In this document: positions 34,126 to 41,959 of the stretch, in pieces
Numbering within the stretch: position 1 is the first letter of the stretch
Layout: every line of letters begins with the position of its first letter
Assembly (NCBI RefSeq): GCF_026109735.1
Contig: NZ_CP069620.1
Location: forward strand, 744,001-808,000
DNA length: 64,000 nucleotides
DNA from: Salinimicrobium tongyeongense
Lineage (GTDB): Bacteria; Bacteroidota; Bacteroidia; Flavobacteriales; Flavobacteriaceae
Reading direction: 5' to 3'
Translations under genes and position numbers: made by a program
The notes under the pieces: model-generated
Database searches by the model: none
Seen by the model: only the letters and a program-made list of their open reading frames with translations
Told to the model about the DNA's origin: nothing

Positions 34126-34989
34126 ATGAGACAACTTAAAATTACGAAGCAGGTAACAAATCGTGAAACTGCTTCGCTAGATAAGTATTTGCAAGAAATT
34201 GGTAAAGTTGACCTTATCACCGCAGATGAAGAGGTGGAATTGGCGCAACGTATTAAAGCGGGTGATGACCGTGCTCTCGAAAAACTTACAAAAGCGAACC
34301 TTCGTTTTGTGGTGTCTGTAGCGAAACAATATCAAAATCAGGGATTAACCCTACCCGACCTTATTAATGAAGGAAATCTTGGGTTAATAAAAGCTGCCAA
34401 GCGATTTGATGAAACCCGTGGTTTCAAATTCATATCCTATGCCGTTTGGTGGATTCGCCAGTCTATTCTTCAGGCTTTGGCCGAGCAGTCGCGTATTGTT
34501 CGTTTACCGCTCAACAAGATTGGCTCCATAAACAAGATCAACAAGACTTTTGCTTTCCTTGAGCAATCACACGAGCGCCCACCAAGTGCCGAAGAGATCG
34601 CTAAAGAGCTTGATATGACCATTAATGACGTAAAGGAATCCATGAAGAACTCCGGCCGTCACGTATCTATGGATGCTCCTTTGGTAGAGGGAGAAGATTC
34701 TAACCTTTATGACGTTTTACGTTCGGGTGAATCTCCAAACCCAGACAGGGAACTCCTGCATGAGTCTTTGCGCACAGAGATTGAAAGAGCTCTTGAAACC
34801 CTTACTCCCCGTGAAGCCGATGTTATCCGTCTTTATTTCGGCCTTGGAGATCAACACCCAATGACTCTTGAAGAAATTGGCGAGACTTTTGATCTAACCA
34901 GGGAAAGGGTAAGACAAATTAAGGAAAAAGCTATCAGAAGGTTAAAACACACCTCAAGAAGCAAGATATTAAAAACATACCTGGGTTAA
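34126..34989 (+). CDS. rpoD: Primary sigma factor RpoD/SigA of the short Bacteroidota type
   Basis: The 287-residue housekeeping sigma factor confers promoter recognition on RNA polymerase. It lacks region 1.1, as Bacteroidota primary sigma factors do. Visible are region 1.2 ([14 protein letters not shown]), region 2.1-2.4 ([25 protein letters not shown] followed by [11 protein letters not shown]), region 3 ([27 protein letters not shown]) and region 4 ([38 protein letters not shown]). This factor should read the TAnnTTTG boxes found throughout the window. Its mRNA has a strong Shine-Dalgarno sequence, which is unusual here. Confidence 0.95.
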   Translation: MRQLKITKQVTNRETASLDKYLQEIGKVDLITADEEVELAQRIKAGDDRALEKLTKANLRFVVSVAKQYQNQGLTLPDLINEGNLGLIKAAKRFDETRGFKFISYAVWWIRQSILQALAEQSRIVRLPLNKIGSINKINKTFAFLEQSHERPPSAEEIAKELDMTINDVKESMKNSGRHVSMDAPLVEGEDSNLYDVLRSGESPNPDRELLHESLRTEIERALETLTPREADVIRLYFGLGDQHPMTLEEIGETFDLTRERVRQIKEKAIRRLKHTSRSKILKTYLG

Positions 34990-35045
34990 TTCCCGGTAAA
35001 GAAGCAACAGTTGATTACTGTTCGTTTTTTGATTGATTGATGAAG

Positions 35046-35077
35046 AACCCGGAGCTGATTACTCCGGGTTCACCTTT
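35046..35077 (+). terminator. Rho-independent terminator of rpoD
   Basis: AACCCGGAG (35046-35054) pairs perfectly with CTCCGGGTT (35062-35070) around CTGATTA, followed after CACC by a T-rich run. Confidence 0.85.
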
Positions 35078-35089
35078 TTAAAAACTTTC

Positions 35090-35107
35090 CAAAAATGCCT
35101 TTTTTGA
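35090..35107. repeat. Imperfect CAAAAATG-C-CTTTTTTGA palindrome
   Basis: A member of the AAAAATGNCATTTTT family with one arm mismatch, 20 bases after the rpoD terminator stem and before the BLUF gene. Confidence 0.55.
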
Positions 35108-35171
35108 GCAACATCTCAGGAAGACACAGGTACAGCTTATAAATTATTTAGAACATGAAACTGAATTTGTT

Positions 35172-35597
35172 ATGTTTACACCTCATAAAATTCGCATGAT
35201 GAAGTACGCAATTTGCTATGTAAGTACAGCTGCCCCGGAAATTTCAGATTCAGAAATTGAAGATATCCTAAAACTCAGCTCCAGCAATAACAACGATGAC
35301 CAGATTACCGGAATCCTCCTTTTTTCAAACGGAAATTTCTTCCAGGTACTCGAAGGGGATAAAAAAACCGTCACCATACTTTTTGAGAAGATCAAAGAGG
35401 ACGGGAGACATCAAAACCTCATCCCCATTTTTAAAAAAGAAATTGAAAATTCTAAATTCAGCAGGTACGAAGAAGAATTTTTGAGCCTTGATGCCACTTA
35501 TGATGGCGAGAAAATGGCTTATTATTCTTCATATGTGGAAAAACTGGATCCCTCAATCCAGAGTCCGGTTAGGTATGTGCTAAAGAATTTTTCCTAA
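35172..35597 (+). CDS. BLUF-domain blue-light sensor protein
   Basis: The 141-residue protein consists of one BLUF domain, which binds FAD and senses blue light by shifting hydrogen bonds around the flavin. The flavin-site residues appear in order: Tyr in ICYVSTA, Asn in NNNDDQITGILLF, Gln in NGNFFQVLEGD, and the later helix signal EDGRHQ. No output domain is attached, so it must act through a partner. The start is uncertain: ATGs at 35196 and 35199 would begin exactly at the domain. It stands alone after rpoD; together with the CarH-like regulator and photolyase it suggests several light inputs in this organism. Confidence 0.85.
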   Translation: MFTPHKIRMMKYAICYVSTAAPEISDSEIEDILKLSSSNNNDDQITGILLFSNGNFFQVLEGDKKTVTILFEKIKEDGRHQNLIPIFKKEIENSKFSRYEEEFLSLDATYDGEKMAYYSSYVEKLDPSIQSPVRYVLKNFS

Positions 35598-35603
35598 GAA
35601 AAT

Positions 35604-35732
35604 CTACTGTTCCCAGCTAAAGTTGATCACTCCCGTAGCTATAAGAATAACAATAATGACCAGAAGGATAACGGCTATAAAACAGCCCATTTTACCGTAA
35701 CTCCTTTTTTCACTTCTTTCTTCTACTTCCAT
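35604..35732 (-). CDS. Small single-pass membrane protein
   Basis: A 42-residue product with charged N-terminus (MEVEERSEKRSYGK) and one strong membrane helix (CFIAVILLVIIVILIATGVI), ending NFSWEQ. The ATG at 35732 has an A-rich leader (CCTAAAAAAGC); a longer 58-residue form from 35780 is possible. It lies tail to tail with the BLUF gene, seven bases away, and divergent from rpe. I do not recognise the family. The helix strength and clean boundaries support it as a real gene. Confidence 0.55.
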   Translation of the reverse strand: MEVEERSEKRSYGKMGCFIAVILLVIIVILIATGVINFSWEQ

Positions 35733-35827
35733 AAATGCTTTTTTAGGTTGATAGTTACTTAAAGATACAAAAAACTTCATACAGCAATTCCCCCTTTTCC
35801 GGCTAAGCCTTTTAGCATAATTCTTGT

Positions 35828-35835
35828 TACTTTTG
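35828..35835 (+). promoter_or_regulatory. -7 box TACTTTTG of rpe
   Basis: TACTTTTG matches TAnnTTTG and ends 19 bases before the rpe ATG at 35855. Confidence 0.5.
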
Positions 35836-35854
35836 CAACACAATAAAAATCTAC

Positions 35855-36517
35855 ATGAAAGAAAGATTGATAGCCCCTTCGGTTTTAGCCGCCGACTTCG
35901 GAAACCTTCAGCGTGACCTTGAATTGGTAAATAACAGTGAAGCCGACTGGTTTCACATAGATATCATGGATGGTGTTTTTGTTCCGAATATTTCCTACGG
36001 AATGCCAGTTTTGGCCGCCATTCAGAAGCATGCGAAGAAAACCATTGATGTACATCTCATGATTGTAGATCCAGACAGGTACATCAAAGAATTTGCTGCA
36101 CTGGGAGCTAATAACCTTTCGGTACATTACGAAGCCTGTACCCACCTTCACAGAACGCTTCAGGCCATTAAAGCAGAAGGCATGAAAGCCGGAGTGGCTA
36201 TTAATCCGCACACCAACGTGAGTTTGCTAGAAGACACCATTCAGGATATTGACCTGGTATGCGTGATGAGTGTGAATCCCGGTTTTGGAGGGCAAAGTTT
36301 TATCGAGAACACTTATAAAAAAGTGTCGCAGCTCAAGGAGATCATAGAGCGCAACAACGCACCCACGCTTATTGAAATAGACGGTGGCGTGACCAGTAAA
36401 AATGCGGCACAGCTGGTAAAGGCCGGGGCCGATGTTTTAGTTGCAGGTAGTTTTGTTTTTAAAGCTGAAAACCCAACCCAAACCATCAAAGAACTTAAAG
36501 ATCTTGTCAACTCCTAA
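35855..36517 (+). CDS. rpe: Ribulose-phosphate 3-epimerase
   Basis: The 220-residue TIM-barrel enzyme of the pentose phosphate pathway interconverts ribulose 5-phosphate and xylulose 5-phosphate. Family signatures: PSVLAADFGNL at the start, WFHIDIMDGVFVPNIS with metal His and Asp (about residue 31-42), DVHLMI with metal His, MSVNPGFGGQSFI (about 140-152) and EIDGGV with the catalytic Asp (about 174). Length is typical. The next gene begins inside its last codons, so the two are probably co-translated. Confidence 0.95.
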   Translation: MKERLIAPSVLAADFGNLQRDLELVNNSEADWFHIDIMDGVFVPNISYGMPVLAAIQKHAKKTIDVHLMIVDPDRYIKEFAALGANNLSVHYEACTHLHRTLQAIKAEGMKAGVAINPHTNVSLLEDTIQDIDLVCVMSVNPGFGGQSFIENTYKKVSQLKEIIERNNAPTLIEIDGGVTSKNAAQLVKAGADVLVAGSFVFKAENPTQTIKELKDLVNS

Positions 36518-37484
36518 TTCAGAAAACATATTTGATGTCATTATTGTTGGCGGAGGCCCAATTGGAATAGCCTGTGCCCTAGAGGCAAAAAAGAACGGCC
36601 TCTCCTATCTCATTTTAGAGAAGGGAACGCTGGTAAATTCGCTGTACAATTACCCCTCCAATATGACCTTTTTTTCAACTTCCGAAAAGCTGGAGCTGGA
36701 CGAAATCCCTTTTATAAGCACCAATCCAAAGCCTCACAAACAGGAAGCTCTCGAATACTACAGAAGAATTGTTACCTCAAACCATATTAAAATTAACCTT
36801 TTTGAGAGGGTAGAAAAAATAGAACCTGAAGATAAGCTGCATAAAGTAAACACCACTAAAGCCACTTATACTTCCAAAAATGTCATTATTGCCACAGGTT
36901 TTTACGACATCCCAAATTACCTGAATATTCCCGGGGAAGATCTTCCAAAAGTGGCTCATTACTATGCCGATCCTCACTTTTATGCCACTCAAAAGACTAT
37001 AGTGGTAGGCGCAAGCAATTCGGCTGTTGATGCCGCCCTGGAGATCTACCGTAAAGGTGGGGATGTCACAATGGTGGTTAGAGGCCCTGCCATTGGGGAA
37101 CGTGTAAAATACTGGGTAAAACCCGATATTGACAACAGGATTGATGAAGGCAGCATAAAAGCCGTTTTTAATGCTGAAATCAAAGAGATTAAAGAAACTG
37201 AAGTAATTATTACTTCAAAAGATGGGGAACAGGTACTGGAAAATGATTGGGTACTCCTGCTAACCGGCTACAGGCCTAACTTTGAATTTCTGAAAAACAT
37301 CGGGATAAACCTTTCACAGGACGGTAAAAAAATCCCGCAGTACGATCCTGAAACCATGCAATCTAATGTTAAAGGAATATACCTCGCCGGAGTAATTTGT
37401 GGCGGCACCGAAACCCATAAGTGGTTTATAGAAAATTCGAGGGTTCACGCCAAAATGATCATGCAAAATATTGTCGGGAATTAG
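36504..37484 (+). CDS. ypdA: YpdA-like FAD/NAD(P)-dependent disulfide reductase
   Basis: The 326-residue flavoprotein resembles YpdA, the bacillithiol disulfide reductase, which keeps the thiol bacillithiol reduced. It has an FAD Rossmann motif (VIIVGGGPIGIACALEA), an NAD(P) motif (TIVVGASNSAVDAALE, about residue 172) and LYNYPSNMTFFSTS, a segment typical of the YpdA group; it lacks the CxxC pair of thioredoxin reductases, as YpdA does. The TTG at 36504 is chosen: it gives the family's usual length and starts just before the FAD motif, overlapping rpe by 14 bases. A farther upstream TTG at 36441 is less likely. Bacillithiol genes are known in Bacteroidota, but none other is visible here. Confidence 0.78.
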   Translation: MSTPNSENIFDVIIVGGGPIGIACALEAKKNGLSYLILEKGTLVNSLYNYPSNMTFFSTSEKLELDEIPFISTNPKPHKQEALEYYRRIVTSNHIKINLFERVEKIEPEDKLHKVNTTKATYTSKNVIIATGFYDIPNYLNIPGEDLPKVAHYYADPHFYATQKTIVVGASNSAVDAALEIYRKGGDVTMVVRGPAIGERVKYWVKPDIDNRIDEGSIKAVFNAEIKEIKETEVIITSKDGEQVLENDWVLLLTGYRPNFEFLKNIGINLSQDGKKIPQYDPETMQSNVKGIYLAGVICGGTETHKWFIENSRVHAKMIMQNIVGN

Positions 37485-37867
37485 CAAACCTGGCAACGGA
37501 AATTTTCATTTTTCGAGTTCTTCTTCATTTTATGCTATCCATTCCCTTCCTGAAGAATTTTTATTCTGAATATGAAATTCTTCGTATCTTTGCACTCAGT
37601 TTAGTAGATTCTGAAAGAATAGCAGCAGGCACCTAAAATAATTAAACCTCTGCTCCAAAACCCTGATGATCTTCAGAAGCTTACTGAAATTATTATCATA
37701 TGGACCCTGACCCCGATAATTGCGATACGAGTTTTAAAGGCCTTTCCCGTCTTTGCCCTTCTTCTTATTTCATTCTTTTTGACTTTAAATTTCCTGATTG
37801 CTCTCTTTTATCTTTAAAGAGTTCAGGTTATTCTACATAATTACTTTATAATTTACCACTTATAGTT
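37485..37867. other. Intergenic region with a promoter box and an open frame lacking a standard start
   Basis: The 383-base gap between the ypdA-like gene and the CNNM gene contains a TATCTTTG box (37585-37592) and an uninterrupted frame from 37623 to the TAA at 37815-37817 whose product would be strongly membrane-like but has no ATG, GTG or TTG before the helix. The box could also serve the CNNM gene with a long leader. Confidence 0.5.
37585..37592 (+). promoter_or_regulatory. -7 box TATCTTTG
   Basis: A perfect TAnnTTTG box 276 bases before the CNNM start and about 40 bases before the start-less membrane-like frame. Confidence 0.45.
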
Positions 37868-38932
37868 ATGGGACTCCTATTGACTTACCTGTTTATTGCC
37901 CTTTTTACCTCTTTTATATGTTCTATTGCAGAGGCAGCATTACTGTCTACTCCGGTCTCTTATGTAAAGGCCAAAATAGAAATGGGCAGTAAAACTGCCA
38001 AAAATTTCCTCTCATTAAAAGAGGATGTAGACCGGCCACTTTCGGCGATACTCTCACTCAACACGGTAGCGCACACCGTTGGTGCCGCCGGCGTGGGTGC
38101 CCAGGCCACAATTGTTTTCGGTGAAGCCTACTTTGGGATTGTTTCTGCTGTATTGACCATTCTTATCCTCATCTTAACCGAAATCATTCCTAAAACATTA
38201 GGTGCCAACTTCAGCAAAGAATTAATGGGATTTACCACTAAAGTAATCAGGCTCATGATAGTGATTACTTATCCTTTGGTGATCATGTCTCTCTTTCTTA
38301 CCAGATTTTTATCCCGAAAAGAAAAGGAACTAACCACCAGCCGTGAAGAAATTTCGGCTTTAGCTTCTATTGGAACAGAAGAAGGGATTTTTGCCGATAA
38401 AGAGAATAAGATCATTCAGAACCTTATCCGACTTAAAACCATACGGATTTCAGAGATCATGACACCACGAATCGTAGTAGTACTGGCCAATGAAGAAATG
38501 ACCCTGCAGGAATTTCTGGTCAACAAAGAATTTCTCCACTTCTCCCGAATCCCGGTGTACAGTGAGAGCAGAGAAAATGTCACCGGCTATGTCTTTAGGG
38601 AAATGGTTTTTGAAAAGCTGGCCGAAGACCAGTTCCACCTGAAACTTAAGGATATTAGAAGAAATATTTCAACTTTTACCGAAACCGACACTCTTTTTAG
38701 GGTTTGGGAAGAATTGCTTCACAAAAAAGAACAGATCTCTCTTGTAGTTGATGAATACGGAGGTATTGATGGTATCGTTACTCTTGAAGATATTATTGAA
38801 ACCTTACTCGGTTTTGAAATTGTAGACGAAAAAGACCGGGTAGAAGACATGCAGCAGTACGCGATGGAGCGTTGGAAAGCAAGACAGAAAAAATACCAGC
38901 TCCTGCAACAGGATCCGAAAAAAGTCGGCTGA
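37868..38932 (+). CDS. CNNM/CorC-type membrane protein with CBS domains (hemolysin-like)
   Basis: The 354-residue protein has an N-terminal CNNM (DUF21) membrane domain (about residues 1-150, four hydrophobic segments; SIAEAALLSTP and ILTEIIPKTLGAN are typical) and a CBS pair (about 190-320; IMTPRIVVV, RIPVYSES, DEYGGIDGIVTLEDIIETLLG). Such proteins are linked to magnesium or cobalt transport or tolerance. It lacks the usual C-terminal CorC_HlyC domain beyond a short tail, so it is shorter than the 420-residue members. A degenerate palindrome half site starts 5 bases after the stop. Confidence 0.85.
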   Translation: MGLLLTYLFIALFTSFICSIAEAALLSTPVSYVKAKIEMGSKTAKNFLSLKEDVDRPLSAILSLNTVAHTVGAAGVGAQATIVFGEAYFGIVSAVLTILILILTEIIPKTLGANFSKELMGFTTKVIRLMIVITYPLVIMSLFLTRFLSRKEKELTTSREEISALASIGTEEGIFADKENKIIQNLIRLKTIRISEIMTPRIVVVLANEEMTLQEFLVNKEFLHFSRIPVYSESRENVTGYVFREMVFEKLAEDQFHLKLKDIRRNISTFTETDTLFRVWEELLHKKEQISLVVDEYGGIDGIVTLEDIIETLLGFEIVDEKDRVEDMQQYAMERWKARQKKYQLLQQDPKKVG

Positions 38933-38936
38933 ATAA

Positions 38937-38952
38937 GGTGCCAAAAAGGGCA
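38937..38952. repeat. Degenerate half site GGTGCCAAAAAGGGCA
   Basis: Resembles GGTGTCAAAAATGACA, the left part of the 16555 palindrome, at 13 of 16 bases, and lies 5 bases after the CNNM stop. Confidence 0.4.
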
Positions 38953-39015
38953 AAAAAACCTGACTCTTTCTGCGGAAAATTCATCCCGGCTGCCATTCCA
39001 AGACTATCTTAGAAA

Positions 39016-39130
39016 TTTGGAATTTGGTGCCTGGAAATTGGTGCTTTCCCAGTTCTACCTTCGTACTTCTAAAATCTAACCTTTTTATCTTACTTCTAAA
39101 ATCTAACTTCGTTGAGTTCTACCTTCAGCT
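39016..39130. repeat. Heptad-periodic tract up to the tex stop codon
   Basis: Successive 7-base words TTTGGAA, TTTGGTG, CCTGGAA, ATTGGTG and CTTTCCC are followed by TTCTACC, TTCGTAC, TTCTAAA, ATCTAAC, CTTTTTA, TCTTAC, TTCTAAA, ATCTAAC, TTCGTTG, TTCTACC and TTCAGCT. Two AG dinucleotides and one 6-base word break the register. It fills the convergent gap between the CNNM gene and tex. Confidence 0.8.
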
Positions 39131-41255
39131 AGTCGATCATAGATAGTTGTATCCGCTTTCTGGCCTCATCTACCTCCATCACGGTTACCTGTACGTGTTG
39201 ATGGAGTTTTACGACCGAGTTTACATCGCTCACAAATTCGTTTTTCAGTTTGGAGATATGTACGAGTCCGCTTTCCTTGATCCCGATATCAACAAAGCAC
39301 CCGAAGTTGGTGATATTGTTGACAATTCCCGGTAGCTTTAATCCGGGTTTGAGGTCGCTAATGCTTTTCACATTAGGATCGAACTCGAATACTTTTGCCG
39401 ACTTCCGCGGATCTACTCCCGGTTTTTCCAGCTCGCGCAAAATGTCTTTAATGGTGGGCAAACCTACGCTGTCAAAAATGTAATTTTCAGGAGTAATTTC
39501 TGAAATGAGTTTTTTGTTGCCAATAAGTTCTTCTAGTTCAAGCCCGAGATCTGCCGCCATTTTCTCTACAATGGAATAACTTTCGGGATGCACCGTTGAA
39601 TTATCGAGCGGATTTTTAGAACCCGGCACCTTCAGGAAGCCTGCTGCCTGTTCAAAAGCCCTTGCGCCAAGGCGCGGCACTTTCAGCAGGTCTTTCCGGG
39701 AAGAGAATTCCCCGTTTTCCCTGCGGTAATTAATGATGTTATCGGCCAAAGACGGGCCAATGCCCGAAACATAGCTCAGCAAAGGCGCACTTGCACTGTT
39801 CAGGTTCACACCTATGGCATTTACACAACTCTCCACTACGCGATCTAGTTCGCTTTTTAGCTTGGCCTGGTCTACATCGTGCTGGTACTGCCCTACCCCT
39901 ATAGATTTTGGATCGATCTTTACAAGCTCGGCCAGAGGATCGGCCAAACGGCGGCCAATAGAGACAGCGCCACGCACGGTAACGTCAAAATTCGGAAATT
40001 CGGCCCTCGCTATTTTTGAAGCCGAATATACCGAAGCGCCGGCCTCATTCACCACAAAAACCTGCACATCCCTGTCGAAAAGGATTTTTTTAATGAAGAA
40101 TTCGGTTTCCCGGGAAGCCGTGCCGTTCCCAATAGCTATAGCTTCAATATTATAAGCATTGACCAGGGATTTTACCTTTTTTGAAGCCAGCGCAGTTTCT
40201 CTTTGCGGCGCATGTGGAAAAATAGTTTCGTTGTGTTGCAAATCTCCCTTTTCGTCAAGGCACACCAATTTACAGCCCGATTTAAAACCGGGATCCAGCG
40301 CCAGGATCCGTTTGCTGCCCAAAGGGGGCGCGAGCAGCAACTGCCTGAGATTATCGGCAAAGACCTTTATGGCTTCTGCATCAGCTTTCTCTTTAGCAGC
40401 CGATAAAGCTTCGTTTGAAAGTGCCGGAAATAGCAATCGCTTAAGGGCATCATCAATGGCTTCTTCTATATGTGGGGTACAGGAATTTCGTTGGGATTTC
40501 AAAATAAATCCAGATACAATTCTATAAGACTCCTCATGCTCCACTTCAACTTTCACCCGTACAAAACCTTCCTTTTCTGCCCTAAGAATGGCCAATAGCC
40601 GGTGAGAAGGGATATAATTCAGCTTTTCTTCCCACTCAAAGTAATTCCGAAACTTTTGCGCATCTTCCTCTTCTGCTTTCTTTTTGACCACTTTAGAAGT
40701 GATCATCGCCTTTTTTTCAAATTGCCTGCGAAGCCGGTTCCGCACTCCCTGGTGCTCATTGATCCATTCAGCAATAATATCTTTAGCACCCTGCAAGGCG
40801 GCGGCAACATCAACAACATCTTTAGTGACAAACTTTCGGGCTGCAGCTTCTGCATCTCCTGAATTCTGGGCCATCAGTATCTTTGCTAAAGGTTCAAGCC
40901 CAAGTTCACGGGCAGAATCGGCCCTGGTTTTTCGCTTTTTCTTATATGGCAGGTAAAGATCTTCCAGCTCTACCATATTCCCGGCAGCAAAGATTTTTGA
41001 TTCCAGTTGCTCGTTTAAAGCCTCCTGCTCTGCAATGGATTTTAAAATTGCTTTTTTTCTTTTTTCAAGCTCCTCATATTCCGTATGGAACTGCACGATT
41101 TGTGCAACCTGCACTTCATCTAAATTACCCGTCATTTCTTTACGGTAACGGGAAATAAAAGGAATAGTGGCATCTTCCTTTAGTAACTGAAGCGTATTTT
41201 CAACGCTTTTCTTCGGAAGGCCCGTGCGGCTTAAAATAAAATTGACTGGATTCAT
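39129..41255 (-). CDS. tex: Tex-like RNA-binding transcription accessory protein
   Basis: The 708-residue Tex protein has the expected order: N-terminal helical region (FISRYRKEMTGNLDEVQV; LYLPYKKKRKTRA), YqgF/RNase H-like domain (ILALDPGFKSGCKLVCLD, about residue 320), helix-hairpin-helix (LLSYVSGIGPSLADNII and SRKDLLKVPRLGARAFEQAAGFL), and a C-terminal S1 domain (GIVNNITNFGCFVDIGI). Tex binds nucleic acids and influences transcription, in several species toxin genes. The ATG at 41255 (MNPVNFILSRTG) is preferred over one 18 codons upstream because it begins at the conserved part. Confidence 0.93.
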   Translation of the reverse strand: MNPVNFILSRTGLPKKSVENTLQLLKEDATIPFISRYRKEMTGNLDEVQVAQIVQFHTEYEELEKRKKAILKSIAEQEALNEQLESKIFAAGNMVELEDLYLPYKKKRKTRADSARELGLEPLAKILMAQNSGDAEAAARKFVTKDVVDVAAALQGAKDIIAEWINEHQGVRNRLRRQFEKKAMITSKVVKKKAEEEDAQKFRNYFEWEEKLNYIPSHRLLAILRAEKEGFVRVKVEVEHEESYRIVSGFILKSQRNSCTPHIEEAIDDALKRLLFPALSNEALSAAKEKADAEAIKVFADNLRQLLLAPPLGSKRILALDPGFKSGCKLVCLDEKGDLQHNETIFPHAPQRETALASKKVKSLVNAYNIEAIAIGNGTASRETEFFIKKILFDRDVQVFVVNEAGASVYSASKIARAEFPNFDVTVRGAVSIGRRLADPLAELVKIDPKSIGVGQYQHDVDQAKLKSELDRVVESCVNAIGVNLNSASAPLLSYVSGIGPSLADNIINYRRENGEFSSRKDLLKVPRLGARAFEQAAGFLKVPGSKNPLDNSTVHPESYSIVEKMAADLGLELEELIGNKKLISEITPENYIFDSVGLPTIKDILRELEKPGVDPRKSAKVFEFDPNVKSISDLKPGLKLPGIVNNITNFGCFVDIGIKESGLVHISKLKNEFVSDVNSVVKLHQHVQVTVMEVDEARKRIQLSMID

Positions 41256-41310
41256 TGCGGCTAAATGTAGTGGAAATGGCAAAGATAAAAGGCTTGAGGG
41301 TCTTTCCATA

Positions 41311-41347
41311 AAAAAAGCCTCCCGAAAATATTTCCGGAAGGCTTTAT
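41311..41347 (-). terminator. Terminator of the 120-residue gene
   Basis: On the minus strand AAAGCCTTCCGGAAA pairs with TTTCGGGAGGCTTT (two mismatched positions, short TATT loop) and is followed by a run of T bases. It separates this gene from tex. Confidence 0.75.
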
Positions 41348-41366
41348 TTTTAAACCCTTTAAGCTG

Positions 41367-41729
41367 TTATACCAGCACTACATCTTCAACTTGTGAAGAG
41401 GAGCCGTAACCGGCCAGAATTTTTCCGTAGAATTTAAGGTCGGCATCACTATTTTTAAAGGTTTTCCGAAGATTTGCCACAGCTTTTGCCAGCGGGATCT
41501 TGTGCACCTTGATTTCAGGATAAGGTGAATTTTCTTCTTCATTTTCCACACCTACTTCTATGCTGTTCGTCTTTTTGTCATAGCATACAAAAGCAGCCTG
41601 GTAGTTGTGTTTAATAAGTTCTTCAAGAGAGGCGGGAAGTTTATCGCACTCCCTGCACTCTTCAATCTGGTGCGGCAACAGGTTGAACACCTGATTCTGA
41701 ATGTCGTTTTTACTTTGGTATGAGATCAT
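41367..41729 (-). CDS. Uncharacterised 120-residue cytoplasmic protein
   Basis: I do not recognise the family. The product is soluble and acidic, with no signal peptide or membrane segment. It has a short HQIEECRECDK segment with two close Cys (about residues 20-28) and a middle FVCYDKKTNSIEVGVENEEE strand pattern. It has its own terminator and is divergent from selO. The codon pattern and the terminator support it as a real gene; a role cannot be stated. Confidence 0.7.
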   Translation of the reverse strand: MISYQSKNDIQNQVFNLLPHQIEECRECDKLPASLEELIKHNYQAAFVCYDKKTNSIEVGVENEEENSPYPEIKVHKIPLAKAVANLRKTFKNSDADLKFYGKILAGYGSSSQVEDVVLV

Positions 41730-41959
41730 TTTCTTTCAATTTTTTTCTAAAAATAATTCAGATCAGGCTGTCCAAAATACTTTTTAATTTAGGTTTAACT
41801 TAATTTCCTGACATTGCATAAGCTGCTGTTAATTTTCTAAAGAAAATTCTTACTATTCACTTCTGCTGCTCCACATTTTGTAAGGCATATTTTCTCTTCG
41901 GAAAAAAGCTTCTTTTAGACCCTGCTGAAAAGTTTTGTATTTTGGAAAAAAAATGCAAA

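Noticed and set aside
37700-37840. ATG-started 46-codon frame beginning MDPDPDNCD
   Set aside because: Composition is not protein-like, and it runs out of frame with the better membrane-like reading of the same DNA; kept only the latter as a finding.
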